DNA of 64,000 bases from Gemmatimonadota bacterium (lineage in GTDB: Bacteria > Gemmatimonadota > Gemmatimonadetes > Gemmatimonadales > GWC2-71-9), in assembly GCA_003222195.1 (NCBI GenBank), contig QHVB01000027.1, forward strand, positions 1 to 64,000, written 5' to 3'. Of the stretch, positions 56,516-64,000 are shown one piece after another (within the stretch, counting starts at the first letter, position 1; the number at the start of each line of letters is the position of its first letter). The notes beneath the pieces were generated by a model, which was given only the letters and a program-made list of their open reading frames with translations, made no database searches and had not been told where the DNA came from. Made by a program: the position numbers and the translations under genes.

Positions 56516-57276
56516 TGCGTATTCGCCGGCGTTTCGAGCCGTCGTTGGAGGATCTGAAGATCGACCGTCGCATGTGGAGATGGGTCGCCATTGGCGTCGG
56601 CGTGGTGCTCGCGGGCTATCTCACGGCGTATCTCGTCCTCTTCCCCGCACCCTTTCTGCCCGGCCACCAGGCGGTGCCTCGCGTACTCGGACTGACCGTC
56701 GCCGAGGCGCAAGCGGAGATCCAGAAAGCAAAGCTGCAGGTCACCGAGGGCGGCGCAGAGCCGCACCCGACCGCTGCGCAGGGCGTCGTGATCTGGCAGG
56801 ATCCCCCGCCCGACGTCATCGCCGCCGAAGGCACGAAGGTCACCCTGGTGTCGAGCGCGGGGCCGCCCAAGATTCCAGTGCCGGATGTCGCGGGTCTCGA
56901 CGCGTCGCTGGCGCAATCGATGGTCGCCGCAGCGGGCCTGGTGGTGAGCCAGGTCGAATCGGTGCAGGCCGCCGCGCCCACGGGGCTCGCGATGATGACC
57001 CGGCCGCCCGCGGGGACCGCGCTGGCAGCGGGTGCCGGCCTGACCGTCGTCGTCAGCCGTGGCGCGCCGACGATCCCGGTTCCCGACCTCCTCGGCATGG
57101 CGTCGGCGGACGCACGGACCAGACTCGAGACCGAAGGGCTGCAGCTCGGCACGGTCACTCGGCGGCGAACGACCGAGGGTTCGCCCGGAACTGTGGTGGC
57201 GCAGAGCCCCGCGGCTGGAACGCTGGCAGCGCCCGGCACAGTCGTCGATATCGTGGTGGCGCGGAGTCCGCAATGA
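56515..57276 (+). CDS. PASTA-domain membrane protein
   Basis: 253 aa. One TM (VAIGVGVVLAGYLTAYLVLF) is followed by three PASTA repeats: VPRVLGLTVAEAQAEIQKAKLQV, VPDVAGLDASLAQSMVAAAGLVV and VPDLLGMASADARTRLETEGLQL, each ending in PPP/PAAGT..V..V. PASTA modules bind peptidoglycan fragments. No kinase or PBP domain is fused. TGATG overlap with rsmB. Confidence 0.92.
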   Translation: MRIRRRFEPSLEDLKIDRRMWRWVAIGVGVVLAGYLTAYLVLFPAPFLPGHQAVPRVLGLTVAEAQAEIQKAKLQVTEGGAEPHPTAAQGVVIWQDPPPDVIAAEGTKVTLVSSAGPPKIPVPDVAGLDASLAQSMVAAAGLVVSQVESVQAAAPTGLAMMTRPPAGTALAAGAGLTVVVSRGAPTIPVPDLLGMASADARTRLETEGLQLGTVTRRRTTEGSPGTVVAQSPAAGTLAAPGTVVDIVVARSPQ

Positions 57277-57944
57277 CGAACGGCATACGCATCGCCCCAA
57301 GCGTGCTGTCCGCCGACCTGGCGCGCTTGACGGACCAAGTGGCCCAGGTCCTCGAGGCGGGAGCCGATTGGCTGCATGTCGACGTGATGGACGGGCGCTT
57401 CGTCCCGAACATCACGTTCGGCGCCAGCATGATCGAGACGCTGCGCAAGCTCACCGACAAGCCGATCGACGTGCACCTGATGGTCGTCGAGCCGGAGCAC
57501 TACATCGAATCCTTCGCCGGCGCGGGTGCGTCGGTGTTCACTTTGCATCCCGAGGCCACGATACACGTGCAACGCCAGCTCGACACCGTAAAAAAGCTGG
57601 GGATGATGGCGGGCCTGGCCCTGAATCCGGCCACACCGCTCGCCCATGCGGAAGAGGTGGTGCGCGATCTCGATTTGCTGCTCATTATGACCGTGAATCC
57701 GGGCTTCGGCGGGCAGAATTACCTTCCCGGATCAAGTGAGAAGATTCAGCGCGCCCGCGCACTGCTCACCGCGCACCGCGCCCAATGTTTTCTCGAGGTC
57801 GATGGCGGAATCAGTAGACAGACGATCGCGGCCGCGCATCAAGCGGGAGCCGACACGTTCGTGGCCGGAAATGCGATTTTCGCCAGCGCCAATCCCGGGC
57901 GCGAGGTGCAGGAGCTGCGCCGGCGCTGCATGGTGACGGTATGA
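57273..57944 (+). CDS. rpe: Ribulose-phosphate 3-epimerase
   Basis: 223 aa. IAPSVLSADLARL, WLHVDVMDGRFVPNITFG, DVHLMVVEPEHYI, LIMTVNPGFGGQ and LEVDGGIS are family motifs; the two catalytic Asp are in DVMDG and EVDGGI. It interconverts Ru5P and Xu5P. ATGA overlaps both sides. Confidence 0.96.
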   Translation: MTNGIRIAPSVLSADLARLTDQVAQVLEAGADWLHVDVMDGRFVPNITFGASMIETLRKLTDKPIDVHLMVVEPEHYIESFAGAGASVFTLHPEATIHVQRQLDTVKKLGMMAGLALNPATPLAHAEEVVRDLDLLLIMTVNPGFGGQNYLPGSSEKIQRARALLTAHRAQCFLEVDGGISRQTIAAAHQAGADTFVAGNAIFASANPGREVQELRRRCMVTV

Positions 57945-58501
57945 CGAACCGGCAACAGTGGACGCTGATTGCGGGGGTGGTGACGACCGCCGTGTTTGGC
58001 ATCGCGCTCGCCATCAAGCTGCGGCCGCAGATCGATCTCCTCGAGATCGGATCGCAGGCGCCCACATTCAACGCCACGGATCTGCGGACCAACCGGCCGG
58101 CCGGCATCGCGGACTATCGCGGCAAGGTCGTCCTGCTCAACATTTGGGCGACGTGGTGCCCGCCGTGCCGCGCGGAAATGCCGTCCATGGAGCGGTTGCA
58201 CAAGAAGCTCGCGGGGACCGATTTCCGCATTGCGGCGGTCAGTGTCGACGGTGATGCATTCTACAGCCAGGAACAGGCCGGGCCCAAGGAAATCATGGCA
58301 TTTGCGAGCAACCTCGGCCTGACGTTCGACATCTTGCACGACCCGACCGGGGCCATCAGAAAGTCCTACGACATCTTCGGCGTGCCGGAGAGCTATCTCA
58401 TCGATCGCGATGGGGTGATCGTGAAGCGCGTCATCGGCGCGGCCGACTGGGAGGACCCCGTCAACGAAATGCTGATTCGGCGGCTCCTGAATGCGCAGTA
58501 G
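57941..58501 (+). CDS. TlpA/ResA-type thioredoxin-like protein
   Basis: 186 aa. A TM anchor (TLIAGVVTTAVFGIALAI) precedes the thioredoxin fold with NIWATWCPPCRAEMPS (active CPPC), VSVDGDAFYSQE and GVPESYLIDRDG. It reduces periplasmic disulfides, for example in cytochrome c maturation. Overlaps rpe and the YbbR gene. Confidence 0.93.
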   Translation: MTNRQQWTLIAGVVTTAVFGIALAIKLRPQIDLLEIGSQAPTFNATDLRTNRPAGIADYRGKVVLLNIWATWCPPCRAEMPSMERLHKKLAGTDFRIAAVSVDGDAFYSQEQAGPKEIMAFASNLGLTFDILHDPTGAIRKSYDIFGVPESYLIDRDGVIVKRVIGAADWEDPVNEMLIRRLLNAQ

Positions 58502-59447
58502 CCTGGTGCAGCTGATCACCCGCAACTGGCCCATCAAGGGCGCGGCGCTGTTTCTCGCGCTGATGCTCTACGTCGCCGTGCAGCTGCAGCAGCCGGTCAC
58601 GACCAGTTTCGATGTGACTCTCACCGTGCTGCTGCCACCCGGCCGCGCGCTGCTCCAGAAGCCACCCAAGGTGCGTGTGCAGATTTCGGGCAAGGGCAGT
58701 CAGATTCTCAAGCTCCGCTCGCTCGCCGGTGACATCACGCGCCGCGTGCCCGACACGCTGACCGCAACCAACTGGGCGATCCGTCTCGATCCCGACGAAG
58801 TCGAGCTCTCGCTCCCCAAGGGCGCCGATGTCCGCGTCATGGAGGTGCGGCCGAGCGAGATCACGCTGGCGCTGGACAGTGTGGCCCGTAAAGAGGTGCG
58901 GATCGTCTCGCTCGTGAGCGTGACCCCCGATTCCGGCCAGGTGCTGCACGGCGGCCTGTCGATGACGCCGACCAAGGTGCGGCTGGTCGGTCCCGAGAAG
59001 AGCCTCGCCGCGATCGACTCGGTGACAACCGTGCCGATGGAGATCACGAATGTGTCCGGCGAGTTTACTCGCACGGTGCCGATCGACACGATGCCGCTCG
59101 GGATCGTGCGCCTGTCGCCGAAGCAGGTGACCGTCACCGGCGATATGGGGCGCATCGCCGAGCGCTCGTTCGGCGGGATTCCGGTGGAGACGGGGGCCGG
59201 CGCGATCACGAGCTTCATCGTCACGCCCGCGCGTGTCTCGGTGGCGGTCCGTGGGCCGGAGGAGCGGGTGCAGGCGCTGACGCGCGACTCGCTGCGCGTC
59301 GTCGCGCATATCACCGGCTCCAGCGCCTCGGGCAGCGTCGCGCGGATCACGGTCATCGCGCCGCGCGGCATCACGGCCCGCGCGATTCCCGACTCGGTGA
59401 CGTTGCGGCGCCGCACCACGCCCCCCGCCCCGCGCCGGCGTGGCTGA
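58491..59447 (+). CDS. YbbR-like domain protein (CdaR type)
   Basis: 318 aa. One TM (KGAALFLALMLYVAVQL) leads to three or so YbbR beta repeats (PPKVRVQISGKGSQILKL, PTKVRLVGPEKSLAAIDSV, PARVSVAVRGPEERVQAL). In Firmicutes CdaR regulates the c-di-AMP cyclase CdaA; no cyclase gene is here, so its role is uncertain. Start overlaps TlpA by 11 bases. Confidence 0.85.
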   Translation: MRSSLVQLITRNWPIKGAALFLALMLYVAVQLQQPVTTSFDVTLTVLLPPGRALLQKPPKVRVQISGKGSQILKLRSLAGDITRRVPDTLTATNWAIRLDPDEVELSLPKGADVRVMEVRPSEITLALDSVARKEVRIVSLVSVTPDSGQVLHGGLSMTPTKVRLVGPEKSLAAIDSVTTVPMEITNVSGEFTRTVPIDTMPLGIVRLSPKQVTVTGDMGRIAERSFGGIPVETGAGAITSFIVTPARVSVAVRGPEERVQALTRDSLRVVAHITGSSASGSVARITVIAPRGITARAIPDSVTLRRRTTPPAPRRRG

Positions 59448-60483
59448 CGCCGTCCTCGGCATCGAGACGTCGTGTGACGAAACATCGGCTGCCGTGCTGG
59501 TCGGTGGTGAGCTCGCCAGTCTCGTCATCCTCTCCCAGGACATTCACAAAGTCTTCGGTGGCGTCGTCCCCGAGCTGGCGAGCCGCGCGCATCTCACCGC
59601 GTTGCCCGCGGTCGTCGATCGCGCGCTCGCGGAAGCCGGTCTCGCGCCGAAGGCGATCGACGCCGTGGCGGTCACGGCCGGACCGGGGCTCGCGGGCGCA
59701 TTGCTCGTGGGGGTCGTCTACGCCAAGGCGTTCGCCTTTGCCGGCGATCGTGCCCTCATCGGCGTGCACCACATGGAGGGCCACCTCTTCGCACCGGCGC
59801 TCGAGGATCGCGATCTCGCGCCGCCGTTCGTGGCGCTGCTCGTGTCGGGCGGGCACACCCTGTTGCTCGACGTCCCAGCCTGGGGTCGGTACCGCCTGCT
59901 CGGCGAAACCCGCGACGACGCGGCGGGCGAGGCGTTCGATAAAGTTGCCACGCTGCTCGGGCTGGGATATCCCGGCGGCCCCGCGATCGAAACGCTCGCC
60001 CGCGAAGGCGACCCGGCCCGCTTCAACTTTCCGCGTCCCATGATCCATGACGGATTCGAGTTTTCCTTCTCCGGACTGAAGACCGCGGTGCTGCATGCGG
60101 TGCGCGCGTCCGACGACCTGGATCGCGATCGCGGGTCGCTGGCGCGTGGATTCCAGGATGCCGTAATCGACGTGCTCGTCACCAAACTGGAGCGCGCCGT
60201 GCGCGCCACCGGCTACCCGACCGCCGTCCTCGGCGGCGGTGTCGCGTGCAGTAAGGCACTGGCGGCGCGTGCCGCCGATCAGCTCCAGGGACTCGCACGC
60301 GTAGCGGTCGCGAGTCCGCGTCTCAACGCCGACAACGCCGCGATGATCGCGCGCGCCGGCTGGCATCGTTTACGCCTCGGCGAGCGCAGCGACTGGACAC
60401 TCGATGCCCGCGCCGACCTGCCCCTCCCCGGACTAGAGGTCGTCGAAACCACGCACGACGCACGACGCACGGACTTCCCATGA
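59440..60483 (+). CDS. tsaD: tRNA N6-adenosine threonylcarbamoyltransferase TsaD
   Basis: 347 aa from a GTG. ADAVLGIETSCDETSAAVL, HHMEGHLFAP (metal His pair), LLVSGGHTLL, DDAAGEAFDKVA, FSFSGLKTAV and AVLGGGVACSKAL are conserved. It makes t6A37 in tRNA. The tail VETTHDARRTDFP is encoded by a heptamer array. Confidence 0.97.
   Translation: MADAVLGIETSCDETSAAVLVGGELASLVILSQDIHKVFGGVVPELASRAHLTALPAVVDRALAEAGLAPKAIDAVAVTAGPGLAGALLVGVVYAKAFAFAGDRALIGVHHMEGHLFAPALEDRDLAPPFVALLVSGGHTLLLDVPAWGRYRLLGETRDDAAGEAFDKVATLLGLGYPGGPAIETLAREGDPARFNFPRPMIHDGFEFSFSGLKTAVLHAVRASDDLDRDRGSLARGFQDAVIDVLVTKLERAVRATGYPTAVLGGGVACSKALAARAADQLQGLARVAVASPRLNADNAAMIARAGWHRLRLGERSDWTLDARADLPLPGLEVVETTHDARRTDFP
60451..60471 (+). 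repeat. Three heptamers (ACGCACG) at the tsaD 3' end
   Basis: Three exact ACGCACG units just before the tsaD stop and the lgt start (60480). Lies at a coding boundary, so copy change would alter the tsaD tail and the spacing to lgt. Confidence 0.7.
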
Positions 60484-61325
60484 CCGTTTATCCGTTCACG
60501 ATTCACCTCGGGCCCCTGGAGCTCACCGGCTACGGGCTGATGATGATGGTCGCATTCCTGATGGCGGGATGGGCCATACAGCTCGACGTGCGCGACCGCG
60601 GGCTCGACGAGGACTACGCCGCCGACATCATCATCGCGGGCGTCGTCGGCGGATTGGTGGGGGCCAAGCTCTGGTACGTGTTCCTGACGGGCGAAGCCGA
60701 CGCGCTCTTCCGCCGCGGGGGATTCGTCTGGTACGGCGGCTTCCTCGGCGCGACGGCCGCCATCCTGCTGAACGGCTGGCGCCGCCGTGTCCCGGCGCGC
60801 TTCACGGCCGAGATCTGCGCCGCCCCGCTCGCGCTCGGATACGGACTGGGACGCGTGGGGTGTTTCCTGGTCAACGATGACTACGGCGTTCCGACCAGCC
60901 TACCGTGGGGAATGAAATTCCCGAACGGCCTGCCGCCTACCACTGTACAGAATCTGCAGACGATGGGAGTCCACTTTCCCGCCGGCGCCAATCCCACGGA
61001 GGTCGTGGCGGTGCATCCGACCCAGATTTACGAGACGGTCCTCATGCTGCTCGTGTTCTGGTGGCTGTGGCGGCGGCGCAATCACGGCCACGCGATCGGC
61101 TGGCTGTTCGCCTGGTACCTCGTGTTTGCGGGAGCGGAACGGTTTCTCATCGAAATCGTCCGCGCCAAGGACGACCGGTTGCTGGGGCCGTTTACGCTGG
61201 CCCAGGCGACGAGCGTGCTGCTGGTGGTGGTGGGTGGGGCGTTGCTCTACAAGTGGCGCCAGCCGGCCGGGCCGCAGCCGCTGCCCGAATCACTGCGACC
61301 GAAGCAGGTCGCGCTCCGCACCTGA
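60480..61325 (+). CDS. lgt: Prolipoprotein diacylglyceryl transferase
   Basis: 281 aa, seven TM. The Lgt signature region is LALGYGLGRVGCFLVNDDYG followed by PWGMKFP; HPTQIYETVLMLLVFWWLW is conserved. It adds diacylglycerol to the lipobox Cys of prelipoproteins such as the SusD in this window. ATGA overlap with tsaD; its end overlaps the convergent iron permease by 36 bases. Confidence 0.95.
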   Translation: MTVYPFTIHLGPLELTGYGLMMMVAFLMAGWAIQLDVRDRGLDEDYAADIIIAGVVGGLVGAKLWYVFLTGEADALFRRGGFVWYGGFLGATAAILLNGWRRRVPARFTAEICAAPLALGYGLGRVGCFLVNDDYGVPTSLPWGMKFPNGLPPTTVQNLQTMGVHFPAGANPTEVVAVHPTQIYETVLMLLVFWWLWRRRNHGHAIGWLFAWYLVFAGAERFLIEIVRAKDDRLLGPFTLAQATSVLLVVVGGALLYKWRQPAGPQPLPESLRPKQVALRT

Positions 61326-63065
61326 GGGTCTGACTTTCGGGCGCATGCCCCAGATCGCGGCCGCCACCGCCAGCGCCAAGAGGAGACCCTGGACCAGTAA
61401 CGACTCGAGCGTCGGATAGATGCCGAGCACCGGGATGCGCGGCGCGCCCTCGATCACGGTCAGCGGGATGAGCTGCGCGCCCTGCAGCTCCGCGATTCCC
61501 TTCCCCGCGAAGACGAATGCCATGTAATACAGCATCGCGCCCGTGACGGCGAAGAACGGCTTCATCGCCACCCGCAGCCCCAGCTGATTGATGAGCACAT
61601 ACACCGCGACCAGCCCCACCGCACCGGCTGCGATGCCGGCCACCACCGAAACCCCGCTGGACCCCGCTGACGTGAACAACGCCTTGTAGAACAGGATCGT
61701 CTCGAATCCCTCGCGATAGACGGCCAGGAATGCAACGGCGCTCAGCGCGGCGCCGGAGCCCGACGACAGCGCGCTCTGCATCTTGCCGTGTACGAACGCC
61801 GTCCATTTCGCGGCTTCGATCTTGGACAGCAGCCAGTAGCTGACATAGAACAGCACGGCGGCAGCGAGCAGCATCGTGACGCCTTCCATCACCTCGCGCT
61901 GACCGGGCGTCACCTGAAGCAACAGCTCCACGAGCACCCAGGTGAGCAGACTCGCTGCAACGGCGATCCATGCGCCGCGCGCGACGTCGCGCCGCCGTTC
62001 CGGCGCGCCTGCCTTCGCGAGGAAGGTCATGAGGGCGGCCACGATCAGGATCGCCTCGAATCCCTCACGAATCAGCAGGAAGAACGAATTGACGAACAGG
62101 CTGGCCCCGGACGGGCGATCCGCGACGACCCGCTCCGCGCGCTCCAGGTCCGCAAGCAGCCGCTCGCGAATGGTATGCCGTTCCGCGTCATCGGCCTTGA
62201 GGGCGCGCGTCCGGAGCCAGGCGAAATTCCCTTCGACCTCGCTGGCGAGCCCGGGATTCTTGGCGCGAATCGCGGTCTCGACCTGCTCGAATGTCATGTA
62301 AGCATCGACGGCGATCTTGTCGGAGCGCTCCGCTAGTGCGGAATCGATCTGATGCCGGACGGCCGCGAAAATGGCGGCCGTTGCCGAGCCGCCGTACTGC
62401 ATCGCCGCGACATACGACGCCGCCGCCCAGCGGTCTTCGGCGGAGAGGTCCTCGGCGAATTCCGGCATCGCGGTACCGGGAGTGCCGACGGCAATGCGAC
62501 GGAAGATGTCGAGCAGCGACTTGTTGCCCATCACCGCCGGATCGGTCAGGTTCGCGGGCGGGGGGCCCTTCACCGATTTCGCTTTCGGTCCGTCACCGCG
62601 CCCCGATTCCCCGTGGCATGCCGCGCACCGCTCACGGTAAACAACGGCGCCGCGTTCGAGCGACGGAGGCTGGGTGGGCAACGGTTCAACGACCTTGGGG
62701 CCACCCGCCGCGGCGGTGATGAACGCGACCAGGCTATCGGTAACGCGGTTTACAGAATCCGGAGGGGCGAGCGAATCGAGGAGCTGCGCGATGCGCGTCA
62801 GAGTCTGTCGCGACCTGGCACGCGCGGCGTGCGGCAGCCCCGGAACATCGAACTGCGCCTGTTGAACGAAGAGCCTAGCCTCGTCCACTTCCTCCGGCTG
62901 GGTGATCTGACCGCCGGCCGGGACTACCCCGAGGGCGTACTCCTTGGCGGCGAGGGAGGCGGCGGCCACGACCCGCCGCGCCAGGGCCAAAGAATCAGTC
63001 GCCTGCCCCGCGAGTGGCTGAGCAAGGCAGGCGCTGAGAACCAGGGAGATGCTGCCGAACCGCAC
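61290..63065 (-). CDS. FTR1-family iron permease with N-terminal cytochrome c domain
   Basis: 591 aa. After the leader, residues 130-240 form a c-type cytochrome: C147, C150 and H151 (RCAACHGESGRGDG) with Met in GTAMPEF. A coiled helical part follows, then the seven-TM FTR1 domain with two REGFE iron motifs (IREGFEAILIV, YREGFETILFYKAL). It imports Fe coupled to redox steps. The start is GTG 63065, six bases after a TACTTT box, with no Shine-Dalgarno. Confidence 0.9.
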   Translation of the reverse strand: MRFGSISLVLSACLAQPLAGQATDSLALARRVVAAASLAAKEYALGVVPAGGQITQPEEVDEARLFVQQAQFDVPGLPHAARARSRQTLTRIAQLLDSLAPPDSVNRVTDSLVAFITAAAGGPKVVEPLPTQPPSLERGAVVYRERCAACHGESGRGDGPKAKSVKGPPPANLTDPAVMGNKSLLDIFRRIAVGTPGTAMPEFAEDLSAEDRWAAASYVAAMQYGGSATAAIFAAVRHQIDSALAERSDKIAVDAYMTFEQVETAIRAKNPGLASEVEGNFAWLRTRALKADDAERHTIRERLLADLERAERVVADRPSGASLFVNSFFLLIREGFEAILIVAALMTFLAKAGAPERRRDVARGAWIAVAASLLTWVLVELLLQVTPGQREVMEGVTMLLAAAVLFYVSYWLLSKIEAAKWTAFVHGKMQSALSSGSGAALSAVAFLAVYREGFETILFYKALFTSAGSSGVSVVAGIAAGAVGLVAVYVLINQLGLRVAMKPFFAVTGAMLYYMAFVFAGKGIAELQGAQLIPLTVIEGAPRIPVLGIYPTLESLLVQGLLLALAVAAAIWGMRPKVRPSGAERDLLRSQ

Positions 63066-63096
63066 GGGAGGAAAGTAGAGTAATTTTGTCGGGAAT
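63066..63096 (-). promoter_or_regulatory. TACTTT box for the iron permease
   Basis: TACTTT at 63072-63077 lies six bases before the GTG. No Fur box is recognised in the short gap to acpS. Confidence 0.4.
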
Positions 63097-63483
63097 TCAA
63101 TCTGTTGACAGTACAGCGATTGCGATGGCCGCCTCGTGGGTATGGGAAAGGGACAGAAGGACACGTTTCACCCGGAGCTCCCGGGCACGATTGGCGGCCA
63201 GTCCGGTGAGCTCCACGTCCGGACGACCGTCGGGCGCCCGCGTCACCTCGATATCGCGCCAGCCAATCCCCCGGGCGGCATCACTGCCCTGTAGCGCCTT
63301 ATAGACCGCTTCTTTGGCGGCGAGCCGCACGGCGACATGCTCGGCGGGATCGGGGCGTGAGCGGCAGTACTCGGCTTCCGCCGGCGTGAGCAATCGGTCG
63401 AAGACGTGCGCGCCCTTGTCGGCGAGCATCGCGCGAGCGCGCGACACCTCGACCAGATCGACGCCGACGCCGATCGCGCTCAG
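63097..63483 (-). CDS. acpS: Holo-[acyl-carrier-protein] synthase, apparent CTG start
   Basis: 128 aa when begun at CTG 63483. IGVGVDLVEVSRARAML has the catalytic Asp, RLLTPAEAEYC and RLAAKEAVYKAL the Lys/Glu site, and LSLSHTHEAAIAIAVL the end. It attaches phosphopantetheine to ACP. No ATG/GTG/TTG lies between the upstream gene and the essential GVDLVE, so CTG at 63483, overlapping the upstream stop as CTGA, is the best start; GAGG lies eight bases before it. Confidence 0.93.
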   Translation of the reverse strand: MSAIGVGVDLVEVSRARAMLADKGAHVFDRLLTPAEAEYCRSRPDPAEHVAVRLAAKEAVYKALQGSDAARGIGWRDIEVTRAPDGRPDVELTGLAANRARELRVKRVLLSLSHTHEAAIAIAVLSTD

Positions 63484-63827
63484 GGCGCCGGCCTCGCGAC
63501 GAAGAGGCGGCGTCGGTAGCGGTGCCCAGCGACATCCACGACGATGATGTAGACGCCGTTCACGACCCTCCGCGATCCTCCGAGCATGAGATCCCAAACA
63601 TATTCGTTGGTCGACGCGGGCACCGTCGTTGTGAACAGCTGCTCGCCGGTAAAGCTGAATACGAAGACCCGAGCGCTGCCCGTGGCCGCGGGCCAGGAGA
63701 TTACGACCTGATTGCTGCGCACCGGGTTCTCAGAGACCTCCGCTCCCGCCCCCGGTGAGGCCTGCGCGGCTGCGGCGGACAAGCCGCAGAGCAACAGCAC
63801 TAGAACCCCAGCTGCGCCGCGAGCCAT
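63480..63827 (-). CDS. Small exported protein with sorting-tail-like Ig domain
   Basis: 115 aa. A signal peptide (GVLVLLLCGLSAAAAQ) is followed by a single beta domain: ENPVRSNQVVISWPAATGSARVFVFSFTGE, NEYVWDLMLGGSRRVVNGVYIIVVDVAGHRYRRRLFVARP. This resembles T9SS type A sorting tails or FlgD Ig-like domains. It has almost nothing else. The ATG overlaps the next gene by 28 bases. Role unknown. Confidence 0.65.
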   Translation of the reverse strand: MARGAAGVLVLLLCGLSAAAAQASPGAGAEVSENPVRSNQVVISWPAATGSARVFVFSFTGEQLFTTTVPASTNEYVWDLMLGGSRRVVNGVYIIVVDVAGHRYRRRLFVARPAP

Positions 63828-64000
63828 GCGGGAGCGGGGAGATACCCGCCGAGGATCAGGCCGAGCCAGATGAGGAGCATCGCGAACGGCGTCCAGATCA
63901 CGAAGATCGGCCACAGCGAAGGGCGCCACGCGGCGAGCGCATCGATCTCCGGCGTCCAGCGCGCGCGTTCCTCGTCCACCTCGGCCTCGAGCGCGAGCCA
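63800..64000 (-). CDS. Membrane protein, C-terminal fragment (cut by window edge)
   Basis: 66 aa open to the right edge. It has one strong TM (PIFVIWTPFAMLLIWLGLILGGYLP) and an N-side acidic helix (LEAEVDEERARWTPEIDALA), ending AAQLGF. Function not identifiable from this part. Confidence 0.6.
   Translation of the reverse strand, partial: WLALEAEVDEERARWTPEIDALAAWRPSLWPIFVIWTPFAMLLIWLGLILGGYLPAPAWLAAQLGF

Overview
The window looks like chromosomal DNA of a Gemmatimonadota bacterium, or a close diderm relative. It is GC-rich with strong GC3 bias. It carries a SusC/SusD pair, many Tat-exported enzymes, a PorX-like response regulator, and lipid-envelope and outer-membrane genes. Genes are packed tightly with many ATGA/TGATG overlaps. 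No rRNA, tRNA, CRISPR array, insertion sequence or phage module was seen, and no stretch longer than 300 bases lacks a gene.

Region 1 (1-15,000) is an accessory carbohydrate locus. On the minus strand it has SusD (cut by the left edge), SusC, a one-domain LuxR regulator, a GNAT, a Tat-exported gluconate-2-dehydrogenase-type small subunit, a GMC flavoprotein, a PD40 beta-propeller and a Tat-exported TIM-barrel isomerase/lyase. A GH20 hexosaminidase is divergent, followed by a GH16 glucanase, an SGNH hydrolase and an APC permease. I infer a periplasmic oxidative (3-keto-type) glycoside degradation system. It ends in a truncated HhH-GPD DNA-repair gene at about 14,998, which looks like the right boundary of an inserted island.

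Region 2 (15,100-36,700) holds a small operon (YjbQ, small ORF, GNAT, broken HhH-GPD gene), then an NtrY/NtrX-like two-component system with an outer-membrane protein and a DUF4390 protein. A PCYCGC protein with an HNH nuclease follows, then arginine genes (argH, argG with an ARG box, argR). Between argR and argG sit a DUF1080 protein and a Gfo/Idh oxidoreductase, both of families used in 3-keto-sugar metabolism. Next come an amidohydrolase, PBP1A, tyrS, DinB-like and membrane proteins, a class V aminotransferase, a DppC-type permease and a patatin with a C-terminal ferredoxin-like cluster.

Region 3 (36,700-45,600) is an envelope-glycan cluster: three GT4, one GT2 and one GT9 glycosyltransferase, an MsbA-like exporter and a PorX-like REC-PglZ protein. 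Region 4 (45,600-64,000) is a long housekeeping operon: an orphan DnaB ATPase domain, yebC, ruvC-ruvA-zinc ribbon-ruvB, queA-tgt-yajC, def-fmt, thiE/S/G, rsmB, a PASTA protein, rpe, a TlpA thioredoxin, a YbbR protein, tsaD and lgt. On the opposite strand are an FTR1-cytochrome c iron permease, acpS, a tiny sorting-tail-like secreted protein and a partial membrane protein.

Four window-wide patterns stand out. First, several operons start with TANNNT boxes 6-11 bases before the start codon and no Shine-Dalgarno, which suggests leaderless transcripts. Second, short 7-mer and 8-mer tandem arrays lie inside coding genes. Third, a perfect 28-bp palindrome is inserted in frame in two unrelated genes. 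Fourth, several starts appear to be rare codons (CTG, ATT).
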